Source: Eretmocerus hayati (taxonomy: Eukaryota; Arthropoda; Insecta; Hymenoptera; Aphelinidae). From it: DNA of 64,000 bases. Below are positions 20,623 to 32,599 of this stretch, in pieces. How positions within the stretch are numbered: position 1 is the first letter of the stretch; every line of letters starts with the position of its first letter. Both the position numbers and the translations under genes were made by a program. The DNA lies in contig CM056742.1 of the NCBI GenBank assembly GCA_029851415.1, forward strand, positions 61,452,454 through 61,516,453, in the 5' to 3' direction. Below the pieces are notes generated by a model, which was not told the DNA's origin, did no database searches, and worked only from the letters and a program-made list of their open reading frames with translations.

Positions 20623-21639
20623 CACCGTACAAGATGATTCGAAAGATACACGAGAAAAAGTCAGTATGAGCTTGTACGAAAGAATGATTCAACTTTTTCC
20701 AAAGACTTATGAATTCTTCAAATCTGGGAGGCGTTGTATGAGCACACCACACGCAGAAGTTCCTCAGGATATTTCTCGTTTGAATCGTTAACTTTGTACT
20801 TCTCCCAGAGTAGATTGAAGTCGGAGTGAACAGACTAACTGTTTGCTCAATGTAGATGCCCAATCCTTTTTTTTTTCAATTCACAGAACTGTTCGACGTG
20901 AAGAATCACTGCTTGTATCTTCGGCGTCACCCTGATTCCTAAGTTCATATAGCTTTGGCGAAACTTAGTGATGAAAAGCTTGTAATCTGGATCTAGAACC
21001 TCTCCGAAACACAAATTGACAACATCCCGGGAGTCAGAGAAGGATGTTCGAAATTTCTTCAGTCTTGAATTTGGCCAAACACACAGCTAGTCGAAACTCC
21101 CCAAAAGCTTTTTAAAGGAGTTTTCTTTGAAGGTTGGACTACCATGTATCTATCATCTCTCGTTCAACGTTGCATTCTTCCATCCAAACTATAGATTCAC
21201 TTTCAAACCATCATTTTTTCCCTTCTAAAACACAACAGACCGAATATGGATCTATTCTCCTCGTAACTAAATGCATCGCCCTTCATCATCACCACTCAAA
21301 AATTCCAAATCAGTCAACGTAGCAATGAATACGCATTGATTTACATAACAATGGAAACGTTTCACGGAAAGATCTAGAGACATATGTAAAGCGCCCGCAA
21401 GCTGTTGAAATACTAGTTAAGTGAGCCATTAGCTACAATTCCAAAATTCATTTTTGTTATGAATTTTGCTGGCACACATCTATACTGAAAGTTTTGTCTA
21501 GAGCGAGCATGGAGACCATGTCAACAAATATCACCATTCGAGCACGCGAAGAATTTGACACAGAAAGGGACGCGGTGTCGTAAGACGACCGCAAAATAGA
21601 ACTCCAACTTACCGATCTGTACGTTGAGACGATTATCAG
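20623..21639. other. spacer between the inverted duplicate copies; nothing recognised
   Basis: About 1 kb of AT-rich sequence with short frames and no domain, RNA gene or repeat that I can name. Confidence 0.5.
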
Positions 21640-22400
21640 CAATGCTATATTGATCCAGATTGATTTATAATGATCCCAACTTGAGTAGTTTTGATTAAAA
21701 TGGGTATGGGAATCTCAATCTGAGATCCGGACTCCGCTTCATAATTTTTCCCCCGAAAGGACTCCCTACAATCAGTAGTTTTGGAGATTTAATCTTTCGT
21801 AGCCATTCTCATTGTCAATGTGACGTATGTCACTACGCGCCGAGCCTCGAATAAGTGCAACGCGGGCATCTTCGGATTCTATCTCTGGAGGTGTAAGCCG
21901 ATGAGACGACGGAAGAATAGGTGGTCGTGGTCCAGTGGTTCGGACGCTTGGTATCCGGGACACATGGATTTCGTGAAGTCGAAGGTCCTGGGTTCGAATT
22001 TCCGCGGTTTCCATGTAAAATCGATCGCTTACTTTTTCATGAGTCTATCGACTTTCCATGAATTCCCACGTGACATCAAAATTACTCGAATTATCCTATG
22101 AATCATCATTTTTCATATAAATCATCATTTTCCCGAGAAACCCTAGATTCGGAGAAAATTCATTATCGGGAGAGCAGAAGTTCCAAAGAAATGTTCCAAA
22201 TGATATCCCTTCAAAAGGGCTCGACAAAAGATTTTAATTCTTTCGGGAATGTAATATTCAAGCTATCCGGAAACACAAACCAGAATAATCTTGGTGGTAA
22301 CGGAATATTTCATTTAAATTGCATTCAAGGGCACCGTGTATGGGCTACACCGTGAATCAGGGTTATTTTGGGTCTGGCAAGGGCCAGAAGGGCTTTTAGG
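21640..22400 (-). repeat. inverted duplication, copy 2 (empty site for both foldback elements)
   Basis: Reverse complement matches 11848-11904, 13214-13350 and 20320-20622 as one run, without the foldback elements. It is interrupted instead by a ~220-bp tRNA-like insert at about 21838-22055. Confidence 0.8.
21838..22055 (+). mobile_element. tRNA-like (SINE-type) insert
   Basis: Absent from the paralogous copy near 20480. It carries an A-box-like TGGTCCAGTGG and a B-box-like GGGTTCGAATT at 21924-22013, spaced as in a tRNA. GTGAC at both borders may be the target duplication. No poly(A) tail is evident. Confidence 0.55.
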
Positions 22401-22746
22401 AGGCTTTCCAGATGTTAAATCGATAGGCATTTGACTCCTCTTTCAAATGCCGTAAGCCGAATTGCGATTGGTGAGGATGGTCAAAAGTTATATTCAAATT
22501 GCCGAGGCAATGTTTGAAATCTTGGATTTATGGAGAAACCACTTATATAGATCTGGGTGATGCAAAAAAAAAAGTTTTTGGCTCCATAAACTGTTGGAAC
22601 TATCTTTTCTCAACACTATGAAACGGGAAAAAACCTATGGAGGGATACAAAAATGGTCGGAGAAAACCTTGCTGAATTGACATAAAATTACTCATCCATG
22701 AGAGCATAATTTCCCCCTATGCGGTTTTAGTCAATCTGGCTTTCAG
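22401..22746. other. no feature recognised
   Basis: AT-rich. The last bases form a plausible splice acceptor (pyrimidine-rich CCCCCTATGCGGTTTTAG, then CTTTCAG at 22740-22746) for the candidate exon that follows. Confidence 0.4.
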
Positions 22747-23099
22747 AGGCCAATCCTACGTATTGCAAGGGAATCTCATGAATCTAGGCGAGGAAGATAG
22801 TCATTCTAATGAAGCCCTAGATATTCACATCATTGAGAAACCAGGATCCTCTAAAATTCAAGTACTAGAATTGGATGAAGGAAACAATTGACGAATTTCT
22901 AATGAATTCATTTGTAGAAAATATCCACAAACAAACTTCCTTGGATGAAAGCGTGCAGATGGACACCCCACCGAGGAGCCCATCAAATACGTTTGAAGAC
23001 GAGATCCTGAAAATGGAAAGGTCGAACAATGGGGTAGAAGGAACTTCACCGAGGCAAAAATGGCATATAGCATTCAACAAGATCATTATGCAGTTAAAC
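22747..23099 (+). pseudogene. candidate exon of an unrecognised gene, frame disturbed
   Basis: After a good acceptor (CTTTCAG at 22740-22746) one frame reads protein-like to a TGA near 22892 (peptides such as SNEALDIHIIEK). From about 22866 another frame continues protein-like (DEFLMNSFVENIHKQ, MDTPPRSPSNTFEDEILK, SPRQKWHIAFNKIIMQLN) and ends in a donor-like GTACGT at 23100. The Pro-Ser-rich middle and the Lys/Trp-containing end look like real coding. Either a frameshift broke one exon, or two exons abut with an acceptor at 22867-22868. I do not recognise the family. Confidence 0.35.
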
Positions 23100-23523
23100 G
23101 TACGTCGAATTGGGATTCTTCTCTTACCTACTCATATATTCGCCATCTCCTTCTTCCTTCTCACAAACTGCTAAGTTGTAAAAAGTGCTGGTGACAACTT
23201 CTCCAGCCTCACATTGATCACTTTAATACAAAGATCGACCATCTGTAGGTTTTATTAGTGTGGCATGCTAAAAATTCCATTCATTCGAGATTTCAAAGAG
23301 CCTCTTCCCTCAAAAATTGGACTTTGCCAGGAATTGACAAGAATTCTTCCCACACTCAAATCTTAGATCACTGCCGAGTAACTGTCCAGGGAATTTGACC
23401 TGCAAAGTGTCATAAATCCCATCACTAACAACTCCAGAGGAAGCCGCGTATCGATACATGTGAATACTCTGACATTTCTGAGTGGTACCGGGCTAGAACA
23501 GCTTCTCTGTTCTTTGAAGAGGG
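23100..23523. other. no feature recognised
   Basis: Follows the candidate donor site and could be intron. No domain or repeat was seen. Confidence 0.4.
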
Positions 23524-23533
23524 AAGGGGGTGG

Positions 23534-23539
<6 letters not shown>

Positions 23540-23568
<29 letters not shown>

Positions 23569-23995
23569 GTGGTTAGAGGGCAAAATCTGCCTCAGGATCC
23601 CTCGGATCCGTCCCCAGACACCGGACTGGTTCAGCTTACGCGGACTACGCATAACCCACGCAGGCCATACCAGGCGGGACACGGGTTTGGGTGGGGCCCA
23701 CCGAGAGGTGGGCCCGGCCGTGTAATATCCCTCTCCCCTCGATGTCCGATACCTAGGGCATCGGGCAATCAAGAAGGAGATCCACCTGCATCTACCATCT
23801 CATCCCGGAACCGCGTGAGCATTACTTCAGGATGAGCGGCATGTCTCGCGCTCGATTGCGAGCGTTCCTCTTCTCCATCTTCTCTCTTCGGCCACTTGTC
23901 GGCATCTTCTATCTTCACTCTTCATTGTTCCCTCTCTTTCTTTTGTTCCCTCTCTTTCTTTTGTTCCCTCTCTTTCTTGATTCCCTCTCTTTCTT
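23540..23995 (-). mobile_element. 456-bp poly(A) retroposon with 16-bp target duplication
   Basis: The 16-bp AAGGGGGTGGATATTT occurs at 23524-23539 and 23996-24011. Between them, the minus strand begins with about four copies of a ~20-bp AAGAAAGAGAGGGAAC unit, passes through a GC-rich body and ends in a ~26-base poly(A) (T-run at 23540-23565). Perfect flanking repeats and the A tail are the marks of LINE-driven insertion. The body encodes nothing recognised; the 3' end before the A tail (GCAGATTTTGCCCTC) may be the LINE-recognised tail. Confidence 0.85.
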
Positions 23996-24014
23996 AAGGG
24001 GGTGGATATTTCTG

Positions 24015-24821
<807 letters not shown>

Positions 24822-24903
24822 TATTGGTGCCGGCCGGGGTTTGAGCCCCAACTTTCTGCGTTGAAGGTGAGGTCCTTATCCCCGAGGCCACGGCGGCTTC
24901 GGT
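24822..24903 (-). other. tRNA-like segment
   Basis: The complement has GCCGTGGCCTCGGGGATAAGG in the D-arm position and GGGGCTCAAACCCC as a B-box-like T arm. It lacks a consistent acceptor stem, so it looks like a tRNA-derived repeat head rather than a gene. Confidence 0.5.
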
Positions 24904-26976
24904 ACGGAACATGGTACATCATGATGTGGAAGATGAAATTCTCTAAATGTTCCGGGAAAGTTCTTCATATCTCGTATCGAGGTCGCTGAAATTAGCCATG
25001 GAGACGAAGAATGACAAAGTTTTCTTCTACTTTTCATTCCGAAAAGAGCCAACCGATTGATGTGTAACTCCGGGACCATATCGATTTTATTAAGCTCGAT
25101 ATGCAAATCAAAAATCAAGTCAATCCATCCAAAAAAATCGAGCTGCACAATTCGTTCATCCGTTGTTTTCGCGTTATCTTCCGAAAGGTCCTGAGCGTAC
25201 CTAAGTCGCTCCCATGAACCAGGTAGGTGCCTGAGATTCTCTACTACAATATGCAATAATGGAACTGGTCAATTTTTCATGCCAAACCCATCCTGGAGCC
25301 ATTTGTTCATGAATATCGAGAAATCGAATTTTTGTTCCGCACGTAGGGCTGAGATCACGACGAATACTGATATAATCTTCCCTGCATGGTATTGAATGTT
25401 TTCTAAATCAAGGAACATTGCTCTGCGATCTTTCGATCCGAAGATACCGAGTTTCTCCGGAAAATCAATATCGTGTGAACGATTGAAGATTGAGGGCTCT
25501 CCTCCTGGGGGATGAGAAGGGAAGGTTCCAAGTTGGGTAAAGAGGTTTGTTAGTACACATATTGTTAGAGATTGACTCTAAGTTTGATCTGTCATAATTG
25601 TTAGATCGCACGCTTGCGCATGCCTGAAGCGCCGAACTTCACTCTTGGGTCTTACCGCTGCCGACCTCCATTGCAGCACGCGATGAGATAGGCCCGAGCT
25701 TGGACACGTTATTGTTAGTTCGGAGCCGTGCCTCGCGCGATCGGTACCTTCCTTTATCATTTTTGCTCCGATCCTCGATTATGAATCAATACAGTACCCA
25801 GCGAAATGAATAGAACACTGACACTTTCACTAAGATATCAATTACTCGAACGCCCTTGGGTCCACGGCAATTTCTTGGAAAGCATTAGAAAAATGGAGAA
25901 GGAAGCTATTCATTCATTTTTGTCCAAAAATTCTTCAGGAATGTTTCAGGAACGATAGAAATTCTGAGAAAAATTTCTCATGAAGCTGTTGGGAACCTTT
26001 CAAAAACTTCCCAAGGAACTCTAGAAAAACCTTCGAAGGCAAGATTGTTGGAGATTTGATAGTGGAAAATCGCAGAAACATCTTGAAGTCGTGTTTTTGT
26101 TATATTGGATTACGGAATCTGTCAGAAATATTCCAGGAATATTTCAAAAACAACTCGCAAAAGTTCCAGAAACATTTCGGTACCGTTTGAGAAACGATCC
26201 AGGAACTCTCTAGGGATTTCTTAAGAAGCGTTGAAAAACCTCCCAAAACACGTTGAGGGAACTTTCGAAAATCCTCGGAAACGATACTACTGAAGAATCT
26301 CAGATGCGGAGTATTGCAGAGATACAGCGGAATACGCTCGAGACGAAAACACTTTATACGAAATATCGCTTATCACGGAAGAAAGTGCTCGGTCCCGTGC
26401 ACTGCCTATATTCATACGTGTGATTGTCCACAGTTAAGACGGAGAAAAATACGGATAATGCGGAAGAATTCGAATCCCGGGAGTCTCCAGTGACGTCTCG
26501 GTAGGGGTCTCGAACTTTCGTTCAACTCGTGAAAATGGCGCAAATCTGTTCATTTAGCTCAGTGCCATCATGATGATGGTGTAACGAAAGTTATCAGCTA
26601 TAGAATCGCCTAATGACAGGCTCAAATATCAAAAAGCGGAGAGTTCGATGTCCGAGGGCTCTTATGTACGTCTTCGATGAGCAGCGCAGAGATCGATCTA
26701 GATGGCGAGAATATCAAAACACACATGGATTTCTCAAGTTCTCATCCTGGGGCGTCGAACGCTACCTATGTGCGGCTAATACGTTAGTTCTCTCATTGCC
26801 AGAACAACAATGACAATACTCCTAAATAGTCAAGAAGATTCCACGGAGGAATACATCGAAGATTGCGCATTGGAAAACTCCATACAGGAGAGAATTACTG
26901 ATTTTTCCACCCAGTTGAATCGAATTTTTCCATCCTCCTGTCAAAAATAATGGATGAAAGAGGATCAATTTGATCT
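24904..26976. other. no gene recognised; degenerate short repeats at 25880-26290
   Basis: Frames up to 126 codons (24876-25256, minus) show no family I know. From 25880 to 26290 short motifs such as CCAGGAA, TTTCAAAAA and CTCGGAAAC recur about every 25-45 bases, suggesting an old tandem repeat. Confidence 0.4.
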
Positions 26977-27515
26977 TCACTGATGATTATGGATAAGAAG
27001 ATGGATAGAATGAGCAAGAAATATATTTGTCAAGTGGTAATATTTGAATGTAGCAATCGCAGTCTGATCCATTCGTTGAAGAAGCGACGTAGTGGTAGGC
27101 GGCATGAATTCGACTTGGACGTCGGGATGTAGGGACTGCGAAATTGCTGGATGACCGGGAGCATTATCAAACAAGAGCAACACTTTGAAGGCCAGATTCT
27201 GTTTTGCCAAAATTCTTCCACTTCCGGTATAAAAGATTGGGTGAACCATTCTATACATACTTTCTGAGTGACCCATGCTTTCGCATTAGCGCGCCAAAAT
27301 ACTGTCAAATGATCCTTATTTTTACCTTTCAACGCTCTTGGATTTTGTGAACGATAAACAAGCATAGGCTTGCATCGGCATATACCCGACGCATTGGCAC
27401 AGAAGAACAAAGTGTGACGATCTTTCTGAACTTTGAATCCCGGCGCTAAAAGCTCTTCTTTGCCCTGCCGGAAAAAACCAGCTGAGATCTCAGTTGCAAT
27501 CACAGGTGAGATCAC
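26977..27515 (-). pseudogene. Tigger/pogo-type transposase fragment, frameshifted
   Basis: Minus-strand pieces of the DDE catalytic region: CANASGICRCKPMLVYRS, PRALKGKNKDHLTVFWRANAKAW, WFTQSFIPEVEEFW, then in another frame KVLLLFDNAPGHP, FMPPTTTSLLQRMDQTAIATFK. Order and motifs match the TIGD/pogo family, which cuts and pastes DNA at TA sites. The frame changes between about 27170 and 27210. The N-terminal DNA-binding region is absent and no terminal repeats were found, so this is a dead fragment. Confidence 0.85.
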
Positions 27516-27580
27516 AGCTGCATTCTCATGCCAAATTCACAACTGATTTCTCAGCTGTGATCTCAGCTGAGAATCAAAAT
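27478..27580. repeat. cluster of short CAGCTGAGATC palindromic motifs
   Basis: AGCTGAGATCTCAG, CAGCTGTGATCTCAGCTGAG and relatives recur in about 100 bases next to the transposase fragment. They could be remnants of subterminal repeats. Confidence 0.5.
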
Positions 27581-27659
27581 TCATTTATTAAAAATGAATT
27601 TCGCCTCGCCGCGCTCCAGGTTATAGTTTTTCGAGATTCAGGTGGTGAAGTGTCGCAGC

Positions 27660-28155
27660 TAGATTGAGAAAAAACGTGATTTGAACATTAAAATTTTGAA
27701 CTTACCGGGATTCGAACCCAGGCCCCTCACATTGCTGCAACTTTGTAGCCACGACGCTTAGCCAACTGCGCCATCCAAGATGTGTCAGCATGGGATACAC
27801 AACAAGTCTATCAGGATTCGGTCTGCCCTCGATAAGGTTTAGAGTGTAATAGAGCTATTGCTATAATATGTACTAAATCACTTGACTTGGAATACTGCTA
27901 AATTCATTCTTGACATCAAATTCTATATATTATTCAGAGAAAATGATACTGCAAAATTAATGGACGAGCTGCAAGGGGAAAATCATTCTCATATCTTCTG
28001 CTTTCCTTTAGCCACGATGAGAGATCCAATTAATGGCCGAATGAGTCTTCTGCCTTTCCTCTTATTGCTTTTACGGTCGTGTATCTATAAGGTAAACGTA
28101 CCCAATATACATCTGGACCCAACTCACCCCACAAGCTGAAAACGCCGCGTATTTT
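27660..28155 (-). repeat. ~490-bp dispersed repeat with tRNA-like segment, copy 1
   Basis: Reverse complement matches 33731-34220 closely. The complement of about 27700-27780 has A-box-like TGGCGCAGTTGGCTAAGC and B-box-like GGGTTCGAATCCC. Confidence 0.8.
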
Positions 28156-28169
28156 CTCCCAGCCAGCAC

Positions 28170-28470
28170 CATAACTCTCAAAGGGTTCCGATAAAGTTCT
28201 TGAGAAACAAATCCTGATAAGTTTCTATACAAATTCCCTATATGAGCTGCCGAGACGAGTTCTTGACCGGCTCTCGGAGTGTTCGCAGAGTGCTCGAAAA
28301 GAGTTCTCGAGGGATTATTGGGATGTTCGCAAAGTGCTCAAAAAGGGTTCTTGAGATGTTCGTAAGGTGCTCAAAGAGGGTTCTCGATGAATCCTTAGAA
28401 CGTTCGCGAGGCGTTCTCGGATGGCCTTCGAGTGTGTTCTCGCGAAATTTACAAGAGTTGATGGGAACAC
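28170..28470 (+). repeat. degenerate 33-45-bp tandem repeat
   Basis: Units around GTTCTCGA...ATGTTCGCAAAGTGCTCAAA recur about seven times. The open frame across it (SKRVLE-type peptides) reflects the repeat. Confidence 0.6.
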
Positions 28471-28630
28471 ATAACATCCCCGCTTGCTTCATAGGTGTCA
28501 AAAGTTTCTCCAAAATCTGGCAATGGGGTGTTTTTGGAAGCTCTTGCAGAGTGAGAATCTGTTCCAATTTCAAGAGTATCGGTTCATGTTTCGAAAGGGT
28601 GTGTAAAGAGAATTTTTCTTGCATACGGCC

Positions 28631-29059
28631 AGTGTACCCAACACGCCCCCCCCCCACCCGACAAGCCGTTTTGCCAATAGTTTCGGTCCACTTCAATATT
28701 TTTTGGCGTACTTTGACTCATTTTGAAGCTGATTTCAAGACCTCGAAAATGAGCTGAGATGAGTTGAATTTTGACCAACCAGAGCCGAGTCATTACAATT
28801 TTCCCAGAAAGTGATGTGTCGCGAGATCGCAGAAAAGTGTACCCAACATGCCTCGATCCTTTAAAACAATGTTAATCGGCGATACAGTGCGCAAAATCGG
28901 AAAATCGTCTTCATCTCCGAGCAAACTCGTGTAACGCTGTTTTATCTATCCCAATCACTATTTCGGCTTATTTTGACGTTATTAACACGTTCTGAGGAGT
29001 GAAAAAGTCACGCTACAAACTCTTCTGACATAACTTTTGAGGGGCATGTTGGGTACACT
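28631..29059. mobile_element. 429-bp terminal-inverted-repeat element
   Basis: Ends AGTGTACCCAACACGCCCC (28631-28649) and the complement of AGTGTACCCAACATGCCCC (29041-29059) match at 18 of 19 bases. A second left-type end lies at 28836-28852, so a 224-bp version may be nested or internally duplicated. No duplication was evident. It abuts and truncates the coding region to its right. Confidence 0.65.
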
Positions 29060-30141
29060 CCAATGTCGGCCTTCAAGTTCCACAAATGATTTCCACTGAA
29101 CAGCCTCCACTCCTCATCTTTATAAATACCAGGTTTCAATTCATCAACTAACCCATTAACGTTACAACAATGAACCAATGAATTCTCTGTATCTTTGGTG
29201 AAAAATTTCCGAAAATCTTTCTCCCTGTTACGGTAAAAACTTACTTTTGTTCCCTTTGTCAACAAATCCTTCTTCTTCAATAAGGATGCGAAATATTCAG
29301 CTCCATCTTTGGGTAAGCCCAGTTTTCGTACTACATCATTCAACTCTTCTTGATCGAATAGTTCAGGAGCTTCTCCCTCACCAGCCGGCAGGTATTCCTC
29401 GTCATCGTCATCACTCACGTCCTCCTCGAAGAACTCATCAACTTCCATCTCTTGCGTTTCGGTGAGATCCAAAGTGGCGATTCCAACTTCTTCGGCCATT
29501 TTTCTCTCTACGGAGTTCACCTCGACTGGCCTGACGACTGAAGAAACATTCGCATAAGAAATTTGATCTTTCGTATTTGATCAGAAACGTCGAATTTCTG
29601 TCATACAGAAGTAGCAATCTTCTGGGGCTGGAGGTATGGACCAAATCATTGGTTTTGTGAACTTTACTTTCTCCGGTTTTCTATCTTTCTCCCACCACGT
29701 CAGCACTGTATAGCATGAACCACAAATTTTATGAGGCATGAAGTTATGATCCTGAAGAGTGCTGTCCGAACCAAAACACTGAGTGTACAGAGATTTTAGC
29801 CGGGTCGAGAAAGTTCTTCGACTCTGTGAAGTTTCAAATTCACCACAGATAAAACAGAATGAGTCGCGACTCTTATCACACTCATGCGAGCCTTTTATTG
29901 TAGCATTATACTCTACAGAGGCCAAGCCACCCACCAATGTAGAGCTGCGGTCGCTTGATGACGACGACTGCGGGCCCGCTTGCTCACCCTGACCAGCCGC
30001 CGATACTGGACTTCCTACACCCTGCATCGTAAAACACTGATTCGTGCCTACCATGACGGCAATAGCGCCTCCACCCAGGGACTTGGCCAGACGGAGCTGT
30101 TGTCCACCGTCACCACAAGGAGGTGCCCTGTTTACAGGCAC
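29060..30141 (-). pseudogene. arthropod multicopy Cys-motif gene, one stop codon, 3' end replaced
   Basis: The minus strand carries a Cys-rich module (SFCFICGEF, HKICGSCYTVL, DCYFCMTEI; likely a zinc site) followed by an acidic linker and a second module (ELNDVVRKLGLPKDGAEYFA, VSFYRNREKDFRKFF, EEWRLFSGN). Paired modules of this kind occur in a family with very many copies in insect genomes, apparently spread with transposons; function unknown. One in-frame TGA (complement of 29581-29583) breaks an otherwise single frame. The normal C-terminus after WNLKAD is replaced by sequence of the 28631-29059 element. The 5' part (29900-30141) overlaps inverted repeats, and no convincing ATG was chosen. 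Confidence 0.7.
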
Positions 30142-30260
30142 TCATCAGTGGTTCGACTTATGGGCCTTGACCTAATAGGTCGATTTTCCGCTGTCACTCC
30201 GAAGGAGTGCCCAGGTCACAGGCATAAATCAGTGCTTTACGATTCACAGGAGTATATCTC
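30010..30260. repeat. short inverted repeats at the gene's 5' side
   Basis: CCTGCATCGTAAAACACTGA at 30021-30040 pairs with related sequence at 30226-30250, and a weaker copy lies near 30137. The segment could fold back. Confidence 0.55.
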
Positions 30261-30600
30261 AGATATTGCTGGGAGGGATAATCTAGTTCGGGAGCTCCCA
30301 CTTTAGTAAGGGTAGGAGAACAACTTCGTAGCCTGAGAACCCTCTCCTGTATATTTGAGATTCATACTTCACTTGTTGGAGGCGCCCGACGCCACCTGGT
30401 GATAGCGCTGCAAACTAAGGCGGCTCACGGCGGGGAGAGGGTAGTTTGGAGCAGGAGTCGGACTTTCGCAGTAATGGAACTTCATTTAAGATTAGCCCTA
30501 CGCTGGCTGACCGGAAGAGTGGCGAGCTCCGAGCCATCGTGTGGCTGGACGTCGAGCGAAGACTGGCCGTCTAGCGCCCGTTGCGTATCGAGGGAGGGCT
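30261..30600. other. GC-rich stretch, nothing recognised
   Basis: GC-rich compared with its surroundings. No RNA structure or coding domain identified. Confidence 0.4.
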
Positions 30601-31610
30601 CAGCTTGAGACGGAATGGGCTAGTGAGTTTGTAAGCTTGGGGCTTTGTTGATCAAGTTATGGGTTTGAAAATGTCACTTCTAGTGACCAGAGTATTCAGC
30701 TCAAGACGGAGTAGGTTTGTGGGTTTAGGAGCTTGGGAATTTGTTGCCTACCTAGGATTTCGGTAAGATCCTCCTCTCGCTTCTCTCCACCAAGGGACTG
30801 AACTCGAGGGTGACCGGGTCCGAGGATTTGGGGGCTTGGGGGTTGGTTGCCTTCCTAGGATTTGGGCAAGATTCTCCTCTCGCTTCTCTTTACCAAAAGA
30901 CTGAACTCGAGGGTGACCGGGTCCGAGGATTTAGGAGCTTGGGGGTTGGTTGCCTTCCTAGGATTTGGGCAAGATTCTCCTCTCGCTTCTCTTTACCAAA
31001 AGACTGAACTCGAGGGTGACCGGGTCCGAGGATTTGGGGGCTTGGGGATTGGTTGCCTTCCTAGGATTTGGGCAAGATCCTCCTCTCGCTTCTCTTCACC
31101 AAGGGACTGAACTCGAGGGTGACCGGGTCCGAGGATTTGGGGGCTTGGGGGTTGGTTGCCTTCCTAGGATTTGGGCAACATTCTCCTCTCGCTTCTCTTT
31201 ACCAAAAGACTGAACTCGAGGGTGACCGGGTCCGAGGATTTAGGAGCTTGGGGGTTGGTTGCCTTCCTAGGATTTGGGCAAGATTCTCCTCTCGCTTCTC
31301 TTTACCAAAAGACTGAACTCGAGGGTGACCGGGTCCGAGGATTTGGGGGCTTGGGGGTTGGTTGCCTTCCTAGGATTTGGGCAAGATTCTCCTCTCGCTT
31401 CTCTTTACCAAAGGACTGAACTCGAGGGTGACCGGGTCCGAAGATTTGGGGGCTTGTGGGTTGGTTGCCTTCCTAGGATTTGAGCAAGATCCTCCTCCCG
31501 CTTCTCTTCACCCGAGTACTGAGCTCGAGGTAGACCGGGTCCGAGGATTTGGGAGCTTAAGGGTCCGTTGCCTCCTTAGGATTTGGGCCAGATCCTCCTC
31601 CGCTATCCTG
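30601..31610 (+). repeat. 103-bp minisatellite, about 9 copies
   Basis: Units containing CTCGAGGGTGACCGGGTCCG, GGCTTGGGGGTTGGTTGCC and TCCTCTCGCTTCTC repeat exactly every 103 bases from 30811 to 31500, with decayed units at both ends. As 103 is not a multiple of 3, the frames cycle; the overlapping ORFs are artefacts. Confidence 0.95.
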
Positions 31611-31619
31611 GATTCCACG

Positions 31620-32000
31620 GAATCATCATTTTGATATCATATTCGTGATCAGCGACCCCAAAAACCCCCAAGAAGAGACCCATGAAGATATATTGAGCAG
31701 TTTTTGGAAATTTCCATTCCGCCATTTTGAAGCCGCCATCTTGGATCTGAGAAAATCAGTATTCTGACTCTCTATTTATGTTCAGAGACCCCGAAAATCT
31801 CTCAACACGACCATGAACTCCCGAGAAGAGTCTTTGGAGTTAAACTGAGCAGTTGTCGGAGAATTCCATTCCGCCATTTTCCGACCGCCATCTTGGATTT
31901 GAGAAAATCGGTATTCTGACACCGTATTCGTATTTAGCGGCCCCAAAAACCCTCTAATACAAGTTTTCAGCTCAAAATATGTAGATTCACGGATATTCAT
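31620..32000 (+). repeat. ~155-bp tandem repeat, about 2.5 copies
   Basis: CATTCCGCCATTTT, GCCGCCATCTTGGAT and GAGAAAATC-GTATTCTGAC recur at about 155-base spacing. Confidence 0.75.
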
Positions 32001-32599
32001 CAAAAATGTAATGCTGTTTCACACTATTCCCACGATTTCCACCTAATTTTCACGATTTCCTCAAAAACAAAAAGTAGCCGGGCCAAACCGACCTTGGATT
32101 CGGATTCAGCATGCCAAAATACATAAAGAAAAGTAGGTCTGGTCAAAAGTGCAGATCCTTTTTTTTTGTGTGCCGGTGTTATTTATCGAAAGTCCGTTCC
32201 AGAACAGTTCTTGCCAGGAACTCTACCTAGAGCATCCGCATATTACTGTTAAATCAGCTTTTTTAGAAAAAGCTCCAATAAACAACCACAATCATTCGCG
32301 CGGAATTTATAGTGGCTCAAAACATTCCTCATACGTGTTCCAAATGGGGAGAACAGATTTCGGAGCGATAGATTTATTTACATTGCCGAACAAAGCTTTG
32401 GGAGTTATTTTCCAGGGGTGTACCAAAGTTGCACCCACTGTACCAAAATTACCCAATTTGACGGTACCCTAAAAATCTAGTGTGTCCTGCAGGACCCATT
32501 TGTGAATTAAAAATTGTGATATTTCTGCTTCCAATCTGATGAGAGTAGGCAAAGGTGTACAAATCATGTCGTGTTCTCTGTCCACTCTCAGATAGGGAG
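32001..32599. other. no feature recognised
   Basis: AT-rich. A GTGTACCAAAG...GTACCAAAATTACC motif near 32418-32460 is locally repeated. The 107-codon frame at 32149 has no known domain. Confidence 0.4.

Noticed and set aside
30810..31634. Family of 82-residue proteins spaced 103 bases apart
   Set aside because: Artefact of the 103-bp minisatellite cycling through frames.
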